From NCBI RefSeq assembly GCF_001634365.1, contig NZ_CP014578.1, positions 1,302,001 through 1,366,000 on the forward strand: DNA of 64,000 nt, written 5' to 3'. The notes under the pieces are model-generated. The model had not been told where the DNA came from. It saw nothing but the letters and a program-made list of their open reading frames with translations, and did not search any database. The first letter of the stretch is position 1. The number at the start of each line of letters is the position of its first letter. This document shows positions 53,731 to 62,589 of the stretch, in pieces. This stretch comes from Paraburkholderia phytofirmans OLGA172 (GTDB lineage: Bacteria > Pseudomonadota > Gammaproteobacteria > Burkholderiales > Burkholderiaceae). The position numbers and the translations under genes were made by a program.

Positions 53731-54715
53731 TGCAGTGGAGCGACGCAACGGACTTTGCGCCGCTCCGTACGTGCGGGGCGTTCAGTCTGGCGAGCCGCAC
53801 GCGCTCGGGTTACTCGCACCCCACTGCCACTTGAATGCGATGAACATGTGTCGAGGTGCCCGGCATGCAAAGCGGAGCATTACCGGTTTCGTCGGTGATA
53901 TGTAATTAATTGGAATGTGTTTGTAATTGCATGGATGGCGTAATTGAAATGCGTATTTAGAGTGTCGTAAATACCGCTAAAAAGATTTGGAAGCATTTTT
54001 TTTCTTCTGCTATCTTCCCGCCCTTGGCCGGAGCCTCTCGTCGACGCCTGAAAATTACGTCGGACAACCTGCTCGGGGTCCGTCCAGGTTGCCATGCAAT
54101 CCTCGCGAAAGGCCCGCCCGTTGGGCTTTCTCGCCACGTACCACCAGTGATCCGACGGCCGTTCATGGCGTGCGACCGCAGGCCGTAATAGCAGGCCGCA
54201 ACAGCGGCTGCGTCCCAATTTTCGAGTTGCGAAAGGCGCGCTCGCATCTGTTCGACTCACGCTTATTCTTTTAAAGCGACGCGAATGCGGCACTGATTAG
54301 AGTGTCCTCTCTAAATTTAGTATGCTGCCATCAAAAAAAGTTTGACCATGCATTTTTTGTCCTGCTATTGTTGCCCCCCATGAAACGCATGGTGACAATC
54401 GCGCAAAAAGTTCAGGAGCCGCAGCGCGCTTCGATCAAATTGTCTCCAGCTGTTCATGCCAGACGGAAATGAGCGGATCGAATTCAATCTATTAGTAGTT
54501 CTACTTAGGTGGCTGTTCGATTAGTGTGAAGTGCCGCCCTGGCATCTCACAGCCGTACCCGTGCCATTGCACCTGGGTTGGGCCTTATGGCTCGAATTTT
54601 GGACTGCAAATCAACGGGCTGGGCGATGAGGATGAGTGTCTGAAGTGAACGTTGGTTGCCGTATGTAAGCGCGCTGCAGTGATAGAAATGAACGGTTCAT
54701 GCCGGAGGAGTAAAG
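53731..54715. other. Long AT-rich control region before tonB
   Basis: Nearly 1 kb without a convincing gene. It is clearly less GC-rich than its surroundings (53900-54000 and 54290-54360). A minus-strand open frame at 53880-54293 has no family match and no ribosome binding site. No Fur box was found by eye. The palindrome CTAAATTTAG lies at 54311-54320. Confidence 0.5.
54342..54371 (+). promoter_or_regulatory. Sigma-70 promoter candidate for the tonB operon
   Basis: TTGACC (54342-54347), an 18-base spacer and TGC-TATTGT (-10 at 54366-54371) form an extended -10 promoter. A similar arrangement occurs at 53986-54016 (TTTGGA...TGCTATCTT), with closely similar spacer sequence (GCATTTTTT). The transcript would have a leader of about 340 bases before tonB. 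Confidence 0.55.
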
Positions 54716-55423
54716 GTGGGTACGAAAGTCGAAGGGCAATTTCCGGCAGCAACGGCCCGTATGGAGAGGCCAGGACGCCCGCGTGAGTTTGGGCGCAAGC
54801 AGCAAAATCCAGTACGCCGCTTCGGCGGTATCGCGGTTGTTCTGCTCCTGCACATCGTGCTGATCTATGCACTCGTCAATGGCCTTGCCACCAAGGTTGT
54901 GCAGGTCATTCAGCATCCTATCGAAACGAAAATCATCGAGCCGGTAAAGCCACCTCCGCCGCCGCCGTTGCCCACCGTGCAATTGCCGCCGCCGAAGTTC
55001 GCACCGCCGCCGCCGCCGTTCGTCCCACCGCCGGAAGTGCAGGTGCAAACGCCGCCCCAGCCGACCATCACGCACCAGTCCGCACCGGTCGTATCGGCAC
55101 CCGCCGTGGCGGCCGCACCGCCGGCGCCTCCCGCGCCGAGCAAGCCCGTCAGTGCTGAAGTAGGGGTTGTGTGCCCGAATTCGGATCAGGTCCGTTCGTC
55201 GATTCGCTACCCGAAGGAAGCGCAGGAGAACAACGTGACGGGCGATGTGCTGATCGAATTCGTAGTCGATCCGCAGGGCCATATTACGAATGAACGTGTT
55301 GCGAAGTCGGCAGACGATTCCTCACTCGATCGCGCAGCCTTCAACGCGGTCAAGCAGTTCACGTGCGTTTCCCAAGGCCAGGCTGTCCGTGTGCAAGTTC
55401 CGTTCTCGTTTAACCTGAACTGA
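54716..55423 (+). CDS. tonB: TonB energy transducer
   Basis: 235 residues from GTG 54716 with GGAGGAG upstream. There is a single N-terminal membrane helix (GIAVVLLLHIVLIYALVNGL), a Pro-rich periplasmic spacer (about residues 75-140) and the C-terminal TonB domain (SSIRYPKEAQENNVTGDVLI, VPFSFNLN). It transmits the proton motive force from ExbB/ExbD to outer-membrane receptors. It is the first gene of tonB-exbB-exbD-exbD-TPR and is followed downstream by a large TonB-dependent receptor. Confidence 0.94.
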   Translation: MGTKVEGQFPAATARMERPGRPREFGRKQQNPVRRFGGIAVVLLLHIVLIYALVNGLATKVVQVIQHPIETKIIEPVKPPPPPPLPTVQLPPPKFAPPPPPFVPPPEVQVQTPPQPTITHQSAPVVSAPAVAAAPPAPPAPSKPVSAEVGVVCPNSDQVRSSIRYPKEAQENNVTGDVLIEFVVDPQGHITNERVAKSADDSSLDRAAFNAVKQFTCVSQGQAVRVQVPFSFNLN

Positions 55424-55500
55424 AACCCACAGGCTGTTCGGTACCGGTAGCGATTTATCAGTCTTGGTTTAGAAGTTGTACTAATGAACTTGGAGCAGGC

Positions 55501-56406
55501 ATGAAGAAGCGTACTCTCGCCGCAATGGCGGCAACCCTGTTGTTCGCCGTAACCACGGTGGATACCTTTGTGGCACCCCAAATGGCCCACGCGCAAGCTA
55601 GCGACGCCACCGCGTCGGCTGCTGCGCCCGCCACCGCCACACCGCAAACGGCCGGCTCGGCCGCCGACGAAGCCGTGCCGCCCCCGCAGCCGGCCACGTC
55701 CGAAGCCGTCAACAACCCGTATGGGCTGGGCGCGCTCTGGAAGAACGGCGACTTCGTCGCACGTTTCGTGCTGATTCTGCTGGTGCTCATGTCGATGGGC
55801 AGTTGGTACATCATGATCACCAAGTTCTTCGAACAGCTCCGTGCGAACCGTCGTGCGAAGAGCGCCGATGAACACCTGTGGACGGCGCCGTCGCTGGTCG
55901 AAGGCACGAAGCGGCTCGACGAAGCCTCGCCGTTCCGCTTCATCGCCGAAACAGCCATCGAGGCAGGCGAACATCATGACGAAGCACTGCTCGAAGCCGT
56001 CGACCGCAACACGTGGATCGACGCGTCGGTCGAGCGTGCCATCACCAACGTGTCGAATCGTCTGCAGGACGGTCTGGCTTTCCTCGGCACGGTCGGTTCG
56101 ACAGCGCCGTTCGTCGGTCTGTTCGGTACGGTGTGGGGGATTTATCACGCGCTGACGGCCATTGGTATCGCCGGCCAGGCTTCGATCGACAAAGTCGCGG
56201 GTCCGGTGGGCGAGGCGCTGATCATGACCGCGATCGGTCTTGCCGTGGCGGTGCCGGCGGTGCTCGGCTACAACTTCCTGGTTCGTCGCAACAAGTCGGT
56301 GATGGAGCGTGTGCGTGCGTTCGGTGCGCAACTGCACACCGTCTTGCTCGCCGGCAGCCGGCGCTCGGCGCGCGCTTCGGCTCGCCACGCATCGCTGGTC
56401 CAATAA
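55501..56406 (+). CDS. exbB: ExbB proton channel protein (MotA/TolQ family)
   Basis: 301 residues. A signal peptide-like start (AATLLFAVTTVDTFVAPQMAH) precedes an Ala/Pro-rich periplasmic stretch and the membrane domain. The three helices include FLGTVGSTAPFVGLFGTVWG then IYHAL, and EALIMTAIGLAVAVPAVLGY, the conserved ExbB motif. It forms the motor of the TonB system with ExbD. The extended periplasmic N-terminus is the form found in beta- and some alpha-proteobacteria. Confidence 0.94.
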   Translation: MKKRTLAAMAATLLFAVTTVDTFVAPQMAHAQASDATASAAAPATATPQTAGSAADEAVPPPQPATSEAVNNPYGLGALWKNGDFVARFVLILLVLMSMGSWYIMITKFFEQLRANRRAKSADEHLWTAPSLVEGTKRLDEASPFRFIAETAIEAGEHHDEALLEAVDRNTWIDASVERAITNVSNRLQDGLAFLGTVGSTAPFVGLFGTVWGIYHALTAIGIAGQASIDKVAGPVGEALIMTAIGLAVAVPAVLGYNFLVRRNKSVMERVRAFGAQLHTVLLAGSRRSARASARHASLVQ

Positions 56407-56418
56407 GCGGAGTCCGTC

Positions 56419-56841
56419 ATGGCTATGAGCGTTGGGCAGGATGACAACGACGAGGTCATCTCCAGTATCAACACCACGCCGCTCGTCGATGTGATGCTGG
56501 TCCTGCTGATCATCTTTCTGATCACGATTCCGGTCGTGACACATACGGTGCCGGTGCAACTGCCGAAGGAGACGATCCAGCCGCTGCAGACCACACCCAA
56601 AAGTATCGTCATTGCGGTCAACCGCGACGGCGATTTCTTCTGGAACGAGAAGCAGGTGGATGCGCCTACGCTGCTGGCACGACTGAAAACCGTGTCGGTC
56701 ATGACGCCGCAACCGGAAGTGCATGTGCGCGGCGATCAGAGCACGCGTTATGAATTCATCGGCCGTGTCATTACCGAGTGCGAACGCGCCGGTATCGCCA
56801 AGGTTTCGTTTATTACTGAGCCGCCCGCGCGCGGCGGCTAG
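56419..56841 (+). CDS. exbD: ExbD/TolR family protein (first)
   Basis: 140 residues. The short cytoplasmic start is followed by SSINTTPLVDVMLVLLIIFL, in which the Asp of PLVDVML is the proton-conducting residue. A periplasmic domain follows. It starts 12 bases after exbB. A second, distinct ExbD lies next, so the motor may use two kinds of ExbD. Confidence 0.93.
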   Translation: MAMSVGQDDNDEVISSINTTPLVDVMLVLLIIFLITIPVVTHTVPVQLPKETIQPLQTTPKSIVIAVNRDGDFFWNEKQVDAPTLLARLKTVSVMTPQPEVHVRGDQSTRYEFIGRVITECERAGIAKVSFITEPPARGG

Positions 56842-56851
56842 CTTTGCATGG

Positions 56852-56899
56852 GATCGGACTAAGCGCTAAAGCGCCAACTCCGATCGACAGGAGGTGATC
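56852..56899 (+). promoter_or_regulatory. Hairpin element and perfect Shine-Dalgarno before the second exbD
   Basis: GATCGGACTAAGCGC (56852-56866) and GCGCCAACTCCGATC (56871-56885) form an imperfect 15-bp stem around TAAA. It shares the core TAAGCGCTAAAGCGC-AACTCC with the element before the dadA-like gene at 32316. It is followed by AGGAGGTGATC (56889-56899), complementary over 11 bases to the usual 16S rRNA 3' end. Confidence 0.8.
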
Positions 56900-57331
56900 A
56901 TGGGAATGAACGTATCTTCGGGCGGTGGCAGTGCCGAACCGGATGTGATGGTCGATATCAACACCACGCCGCTAATCGACGTGATGCTGGTGTTGCTGAT
57001 CATGTTGATCATCACGATTCCGATCCAGACGCATGCCATCAAGATGAACTTGCCGGTCGGCAATCCGCCGCCGCCGATCACGCAGCCAGAAGTGGTGCAG
57101 ATCGATATCGATTTCGACGGCACCACCACCTGGAACGGCCAGCCGGTGCCGGACCGCGCGGCGCTCGAGTCCAGGCTTGCACAAGTGGCGGCCGAACCGG
57201 TTCAGGCGGAAATCCATCTGCGGCCTAACAAGCTGGTGCCGTACAAGGATGTCGCGGAGGTAATGGCGTCCGCGCAACGACTGGGCGCGACGAAGATCGG
57301 CCTGATCGGCAACGAGCAGTACATGCAATAG
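56900..57331 (+). CDS. exbD: ExbD/TolR family protein (second)
   Basis: 143 residues from ATG 56900. VDINTTPLIDVMLVLLIMLI contains the membrane helix with the functional Asp. The periplasmic part differs from the first ExbD (NPPPPITQPEVVQIDIDFDG, ATKIGLIGNEQY). Paired exbD genes after exbB occur in several TonB clusters of beta-proteobacteria and Xanthomonas, where the second is often needed for a specific function. A hairpin and an unusually strong ribosome binding site precede it, so its translation may be set separately. Confidence 0.93.
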   Translation: MGMNVSSGGGSAEPDVMVDINTTPLIDVMLVLLIMLIITIPIQTHAIKMNLPVGNPPPPITQPEVVQIDIDFDGTTTWNGQPVPDRAALESRLAQVAAEPVQAEIHLRPNKLVPYKDVAEVMASAQRLGATKIGLIGNEQYMQ

Positions 57332-57340
57332 GGAAGTGCA

Positions 57341-58546
57341 ATGCTAACGATCCATCAACGGTTCAAGCGCGCCGTCATTGCGGCCGCTATCGGAGGGCTG
57401 TCCGCGCTCGTCGTGCTGCCGGCCACGTCTCAAGCTGCGGACACGTTGCGGCCGGATGTGGCGAAGCCGCTGAACGCCGCGCAGGATCTGTATCGCGCGC
57501 ACAAGTACAAAGACGCGCTGACGAAGATCGATCAGGCCGACGCCGTGCCGGGCAAAACGCCCTATGAAAGCTACATGGTTCAGGAGATGCGCGGCGCCGC
57601 GGCAGCGGCGGCCGGCGAATCCGGGGTGGCCGCTCAGGCCTACGAAACCTTGCTGAGTTCGGGCCGCCTCGCCGGTGCCGACGAGCAACGCACTAGCGCG
57701 GCGCTCGCAGGCATCTACTTCCAGCAGAAAAACTACGCGCAGGCCGCAAAGGTCGCGCAACGCTATCTGAAGGCAGGGGGCAGCGATCCCGACATGCGCA
57801 CGCTGCTTGTGCAGTCTTACTACCTGTCGAACGATTGCGGCAATGTCGTGAGCCTGCTCAAGCCGGGCGTCGATGCGCAAGTCCGTGCCGGTCATGCACC
57901 CGACGAGTCGCAACTGCAATTGCTCGGCACGTGCGCGCAACGCGTGAAAGATGACGCGACCTACCGCAGCACGCTCGAAAAGCTGGTTGCCTATCATCCG
58001 AAGCAGTCGTATTGGGATGATCTGTTCAACGCGATTCGCAGCAAGCCTGGCTATTCGTCGGCACTCGATATCGACACCTACCGTCTGCGCCGTGCGACCG
58101 GCTCGCTCAGCACCGCTGACGACTACATGGAGATGACGCAGCTCGCCATCGTGGCCGGCAGCACGGCCGAAGGCAAACAGGTCATCGATCAAGGCTTTGC
58201 GTCAGGCGTTCTGGGTCACGATGCGCAAGCCGATCGCGAGAAGCGGCTGCAGGCGCTCGCCGCGAAACGGGCGCAAGCGCCAGCCGATCCCGCGAACCCC
58301 GTCGCGCCGGTCGACATCGGCTTCAACGAGGTCTTCGCGGGGCAGGCCAAGCAGGGTCTGACGGCCATGGACGCCGCGATTGCGAAGGGCGGAATCGATC
58401 ACCCGGACCAGGCGCAACTGCATCTCGGTGAGGCGTACTACATGGCGGGCGACAAAGCGCGTGCCGTGCAAACCTTCCGCGCGGTGAAGGGTGCCGATGG
58501 TTCGGCCGACCTCGCCCGTTTGTGGGTGCTGGTGGCGTCGAAGTAA
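57341..58546 (+). CDS. Periplasmic TPR-like protein of the TonB operon
   Basis: 401 residues from ATG 57341, nine bases after exbD2. A signal peptide ends at ATSQAADTL. Helical repeats of the tetratricopeptide type follow (LNAAQDLYRAHKYKDALTKI, ALAGIYFQQKNYAQAAKVAQ, LGEAYYMAGDKARAVQTFRA). It is probably a periplasmic scaffold that assists the TonB motor or the cognate receptor. It is the last gene of the operon. Confidence 0.8.
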   Translation: MLTIHQRFKRAVIAAAIGGLSALVVLPATSQAADTLRPDVAKPLNAAQDLYRAHKYKDALTKIDQADAVPGKTPYESYMVQEMRGAAAAAAGESGVAAQAYETLLSSGRLAGADEQRTSAALAGIYFQQKNYAQAAKVAQRYLKAGGSDPDMRTLLVQSYYLSNDCGNVVSLLKPGVDAQVRAGHAPDESQLQLLGTCAQRVKDDATYRSTLEKLVAYHPKQSYWDDLFNAIRSKPGYSSALDIDTYRLRRATGSLSTADDYMEMTQLAIVAGSTAEGKQVIDQGFASGVLGHDAQADREKRLQALAAKRAQAPADPANPVAPVDIGFNEVFAGQAKQGLTAMDAAIAKGGIDHPDQAQLHLGEAYYMAGDKARAVQTFRAVKGADGSADLARLWVLVASK

Positions 58547-58653
58547 CGCATCCGGTTTCCGATATGTCCCATCTTGCGAAGCGCCTCTATCGCGCGTGCC
58601 ATAGGGAGGGTGTTGCACTCAATGAAACATAGTTCAGTTTCATCAAACTAATT

Positions 58654-58682
58654 TTGACTACGGGATTCTGTCTTGCTATGGT
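58654..58682 (+). promoter_or_regulatory. Promoter candidate overlapping the start of the XRE-cupin gene
   Basis: TTGACT (58654-58659), a 17-base spacer and TGC-TATGGT (-10 at 58677-58682) are present. The -10 contains the proposed ATG 58678. Either translation starts downstream or this is not the gene's own promoter. Confidence 0.5.
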
Positions 58683-59253
58683 TTTGCCACTCGATAACAA
58701 GGCACAGGTCGCAGTTTCTATAGGAAGCAAAATTCGCGCGCTTCGTCAACGACTCAAGCGCACGTTGGATGAAGTGGCAACAACTGCGGGAATTTCCAAG
58801 CCCTTTTTGTCGCAAGTGGAACGAGGTCATGCAACGCCGTCGATTACATCGCTAGTTGGCATTGCTCGAGCTCTAGGTGTGACGGTGCAGTACTTCGTCG
58901 ACACGCCAACTGAAGACAAGTCGGTCCGCAGGGCGAGTGAGCTGAAGTACTTCGGGTTCGACGGAACCGCGAATCTTTTTGGCCGACTGACGAACCTGTC
59001 GGTCGGCAGCAAGCTGGAAGGGATTCTCGTCAAGATGCCGGTGGGGCAGAACCCGTCTGAAGTTACGACGCATGCGGGGGAAGAGTTCTTGTACGTGATG
59101 AGCGGCCAGATATCGCTCACGTTAGAAGGTACAACGTTCGTATTGCAGGCCGGTGACACCGCGCATTACGAGTCCACTGTGCCTCACGCCTGGTGCAATA
59201 CCGCCCGCGAAGAAGCCGTGGTCGTGTGGGTGGGCACGCCAAGACTGTTTTAG
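58678..59253 (+). CDS. XRE-type regulator with C-terminal cupin domain
   Basis: 191 residues from ATG 58678. The helix-turn-helix (IRALRQRLKRTLDEVATTAG then ISKPFLSQVERGHATPSI) is followed by a cupin sensor domain (EVTTHAGEEFLYVMSGQISL, LQAGDTAHYESTVPHAW). Members of this family sense small metabolites and regulate neighbouring transport or catabolic genes. No ribosome binding site precedes the start. It lies between the TonB operon and the receptor gene, so regulation of one of them is likely. Confidence 0.85.
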   Translation: MVLPLDNKAQVAVSIGSKIRALRQRLKRTLDEVATTAGISKPFLSQVERGHATPSITSLVGIARALGVTVQYFVDTPTEDKSVRRASELKYFGFDGTANLFGRLTNLSVGSKLEGILVKMPVGQNPSEVTTHAGEEFLYVMSGQISLTLEGTTFVLQAGDTAHYESTVPHAWCNTAREEAVVVWVGTPRLF

Positions 59254-59634
59254 GTGCCTTTGCTCCGTGCTTTCGTTGAAAGCGGTCGATTCGCATCTAT
59301 AAGCATTACTTAGTGTTTGATTCGGAGTTGATCTGATGGGGAGTGCATTGCCCCAGTACTCAGAGCCCGAAGCAGCAGTGGTGAAATCAATTAGAAAGCG
59401 CTGCGCATTTCGTTTGTAATAAATAAGTAGTCCGATATTGAGGTATCTGAAGCGTCCCGTCTTTTTGTCGGTACTTGCAAATTCGGCCTGTTGCTGGCCA
59501 GTTTGCGAGGCAACAAAAGTACGGGGCGGTTTTAACGGAGCGCGGCGCAAGATCGCCGTATATCGAGTGGAGAGGTTCACAAGGCCTCTCTTCACACACA
59601 GCTGTGGCCTTATTGACGAGCGGGAAGGGGAAAA
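59254..59634. other. Leader region of the TonB-dependent receptor gene
   Basis: About 380 bases with no gene. It holds GGGAAGGGGAAAA as the ribosome binding site next to the receptor start. A confident promoter was not identified. Confidence 0.45.
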
Positions 59635-62409
59635 ATGAAACAAAGGGCATTGGCGCTTGCCATCAAAAGAATAATCTGGGCTGAACTGGCGTTGTCGGCC
59701 GCAATCGCCGTGCCGGCGTTTGCGCAAAGCCAGCCGGCCGCCACCGGAGCCGCGGCAGGCGCGACGACCACGGAAAGCGTGCCGGCAGCGGCAGCTCCAG
59801 CATCGGGCACCGCGGCCACACCGTCCGTGCCGGCATCGGGCACCGCTGCAACACCGTCCGCGGACAACAACACCGCGACGTCGTCCGGCAAAGGCGTTCA
59901 GCAACTGAAGAAGTTCGAAGTGACGGGTTCGCTGATTCGCAGCTCCGACAAGGTCGGCTTCAACCAGGTTCAGACGGTTACGCAGAAAGACATTGTGAAC
60001 AGCGGCGCCACGACCGTCGCCGATTTTCTGCGCGACACGTCATCCAACTCGGCTAATAGCTGGGGCGAAGGTCAATCCGGCAACTTCGCCGCAGGCGCGG
60101 CGGGTATCGCCCTGCGCGGCCTGAGCGAAAAATACACGCTGGTGCTGGTGGATGGTCAGCGCGTTGCGCCGTTCGCGTTCTTCTCGAACAGCGTCGATTC
60201 GTTCTTCGACCTGAACACACTGCCGCTGAACGCCATCGACCGCATCGAAATCGTGAAGACCGGTGCCGTGTCGCAATACGGTTCGGACGCTATCGCGGGC
60301 GTGGTCAACATCATCACGAAGCACGACTTCCAGGGGCTGCAACTCGACGGCAGCTACGGCAGCGCCATCAGTCAGGGCGGCGGCGCCGGCACGACCAAAT
60401 TCGGCGTGCTCGGCGGCTTTGGCGACCTCAACTCTGATCGTTTCAATGTGACGGCTGCCGCGAGCTATTACAAGTCGAACGGCTTCACGCTCGCAGACCG
60501 CGACTCGACACGCAATCAGGATTTCACGAATCAGCCGGGCGGCCTCTCGTTGCTCGCGCCGTCGTACTGGAACTTGCCCGGCAGCGCCGGCGTACAGGCG
60601 TTGAGCAATTGTCCCTTCGGCGGTTCGGTGAATCCTGCCGCCACCAACTCGCTGACGAAGGGATTGGCCGGCACGGTCTGCGGCTTCAACACCGCGGAAG
60701 GCACGTCCATTGCGCCGCTGACAGAGCGTGAGAACGCGAAGATTCATGCCGACTTCAAGATCAACGACACGACGACCGCATTCGGCGACTTCCTGATCAG
60801 CAGCAACTCGACCACCACCAACGACGGTTTGTGGAACAACGTAATCGGCAATCCGCAGAACCCCGCGCTCGTGTGGAACCCGCAGACGAAGCTGCTTACT
60901 CCGTTCAATACGGTTGTGCCGGTGAGCAACCCGTACAACACGTTGGGCGCTGCCACGCCGCTCACGTATTCATTCCCGAACACGGTAGCGGAAAAGACGT
61001 ATGCCACGTACTGGCGCGCGTCCACGGGCGTCAAGGGCTCGTTCAACTTGCCGAACGGTGAATGGGATTGGGCGACGTCGGTGAGCCACTCGCAAAGCAC
61101 GGTCTCGAACACCTACACGAACCAGCTCAACTCCAGTGTACTGAATGACATTTACCAGAACGGCACGCTGAATTTCGCGAATCCGTCGGCTACGCCGAAC
61201 GCGTTCAACGGGCTGTACATGGACGCGAACAACCTGGGTATCTCGAAGCTGGATACGGTTGACGCGACGCTGTCGACGCCGGAGCTCTTCCATCTGCCGG
61301 CGGGCGACGTGGGTCTCGGGTTCGGTGCGCAGTTCACGCACCAGAGCGAAATGCTCACGCCGGGTACGGCATACGAACAAGGCCTGGTCGTCACCCCGAA
61401 TCTCCAGACGGTGGACGGCCAGCGCAATGTGGCGGCTGTGTACTACCAGGTGGACATTCCGATTGTGCGCAACCTGACGTTCAGCCAGTCGGGCCGCTAC
61501 GACCATTACAGCGATGTGGGCGGCGCGTTCTCGCCGCGCTTCGCGCTGCGCTATCAGCCGGTTCAGGCGCTCACGATGTACACCTCGTACGACCGAGGCT
61601 TCCGTGCGCCGACGTTCGTTGAGGACAGCAAGTCGCAAACGCTGGGGATCCAGGTGGACCCGAACACCGGCCAGAACTACACGTCGATTACCGAGGGTAA
61701 TCCGAACCTGGCGCCGGAGCGCACGCGTAACCTCAATATCGGCTTCCAGCTGTCACCGACCCGTACAACCGATGTCGGCTTCGACTGGTACAAGATTCGT
61801 GTCGATAACGTGATCGGCCAGGGCGCGCCTTCGCAGATCGCCACCGACCCGACCACGGGCGACCTGCTGTACAAGGTCATCCCGTACCAGAACCTCGGCT
61901 ACCTCGACACGAACGGCTTCGAGGGCACGTTCCGCCAGGCACTGCCGACGAAGGCCGTCGGTACGTTCACCTTGTCAGGCGACTGGGCTTACGTGAACAG
62001 TTACAAGATCGGCTTCCCGGGCGCCTCACCGGTGAACGGTGCGGGTAACAACTTCACCATCACGCAGCCGTTCGGCGGCAGCTTCCCGCGCTGGAGAGGC
62101 AACACCACCCTGGACTGGACGTACCATAAGTTCGACGCGGCGTTGACGTGGCAGTTCACGGGGCCGTACGCGCAGAATCTGGCGGCCGCACCGAACAAAG
62201 TGGGATCGTACAGCCAGTTCAACCTGATGATGACGTACACGGGCTTCAAGCACTGGACGATCTACGGCGGCATCGACAACATCTTCAACCGTACGCCGCC
62301 GTTCGATCCGATCTTTGCGAACGGCACGTTGAATCAGTCGGGCTACGACACGTCGCTGTACACGTACATTGGCCGCTTCGCGCAGGTCGGCGCCACGTAC
62401 AAGTTCTGA
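59635..62409 (+). CDS. TonB-dependent outer-membrane receptor
   Basis: 924 residues. The signal peptide (LALSAAIAVPAFA) is followed by an Ala/Thr/Pro-rich segment with a 10-residue repeat, ASGTAATPSV. A plug domain comes next (FEVTGSLIRSSDKVGFNQVQ, VLVDGQRVAPFAFFSNSVDS, TLPLNAIDRIEIVKTGAVSQ, YGSDAIAGVVNIIT). The barrel ends with GRFAQVGATYKF, whose terminal Phe is needed for BAM assembly. SLFDL-like spacing and the insertion with repeated Asn/Pro turns suggest an oligosaccharide- or siderophore-type ligand, which is not resolved. It probably works with the adjacent TonB-ExbB-ExbD set. Confidence 0.93.
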   Translation: MKQRALALAIKRIIWAELALSAAIAVPAFAQSQPAATGAAAGATTTESVPAAAAPASGTAATPSVPASGTAATPSADNNTATSSGKGVQQLKKFEVTGSLIRSSDKVGFNQVQTVTQKDIVNSGATTVADFLRDTSSNSANSWGEGQSGNFAAGAAGIALRGLSEKYTLVLVDGQRVAPFAFFSNSVDSFFDLNTLPLNAIDRIEIVKTGAVSQYGSDAIAGVVNIITKHDFQGLQLDGSYGSAISQGGGAGTTKFGVLGGFGDLNSDRFNVTAAASYYKSNGFTLADRDSTRNQDFTNQPGGLSLLAPSYWNLPGSAGVQALSNCPFGGSVNPAATNSLTKGLAGTVCGFNTAEGTSIAPLTERENAKIHADFKINDTTTAFGDFLISSNSTTTNDGLWNNVIGNPQNPALVWNPQTKLLTPFNTVVPVSNPYNTLGAATPLTYSFPNTVAEKTYATYWRASTGVKGSFNLPNGEWDWATSVSHSQSTVSNTYTNQLNSSVLNDIYQNGTLNFANPSATPNAFNGLYMDANNLGISKLDTVDATLSTPELFHLPAGDVGLGFGAQFTHQSEMLTPGTAYEQGLVVTPNLQTVDGQRNVAAVYYQVDIPIVRNLTFSQSGRYDHYSDVGGAFSPRFALRYQPVQALTMYTSYDRGFRAPTFVEDSKSQTLGIQVDPNTGQNYTSITEGNPNLAPERTRNLNIGFQLSPTRTTDVGFDWYKIRVDNVIGQGAPSQIATDPTTGDLLYKVIPYQNLGYLDTNGFEGTFRQALPTKAVGTFTLSGDWAYVNSYKIGFPGASPVNGAGNNFTITQPFGGSFPRWRGNTTLDWTYHKFDAALTWQFTGPYAQNLAAAPNKVGSYSQFNLMMTYTGFKHWTIYGGIDNIFNRTPPFDPIFANGTLNQSGYDTSLYTYIGRFAQVGATYKF

Positions 62410-62437
62410 TGTCTGGCCCTTTCGTTGGGTAGTTGGA

Positions 62438-62469
62438 CGCTCTGGCTCTTTTTATATAGAGCCGGAGCG
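62438..62469 (+). terminator. Hairpin after the receptor gene
   Basis: CGCTCTGGCTC (62438-62448) pairs with GAGCCGGAGCG (62459-62469) with one G-T wobble. A T-rich stretch (TTTGATTTTGG) follows. Confidence 0.7.
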
Positions 62470-62589
62470 TTTGATTTTGGTGTTGCATAGTATGTTTGAG
62501 TGACGTCAGCGCCTACCGCGAGCGTCATCCCGTCGATCCGACGAACCGCGCGCCGGGCGCAAGCTGGTGCGTGTCCTCACGCAAAGCTG

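Noticed and set aside
53880..54293. Minus-strand frame of 137 codons in the tonB leader
   Set aside because: No ribosome binding site, a mixed basic composition and promoter-like sequence on the plus strand at the same place.
53731..54715. Fur box before tonB
   Set aside because: No GATAATGATAATCATTATC-like sequence was found by eye. AT-rich stretches alone are not enough.
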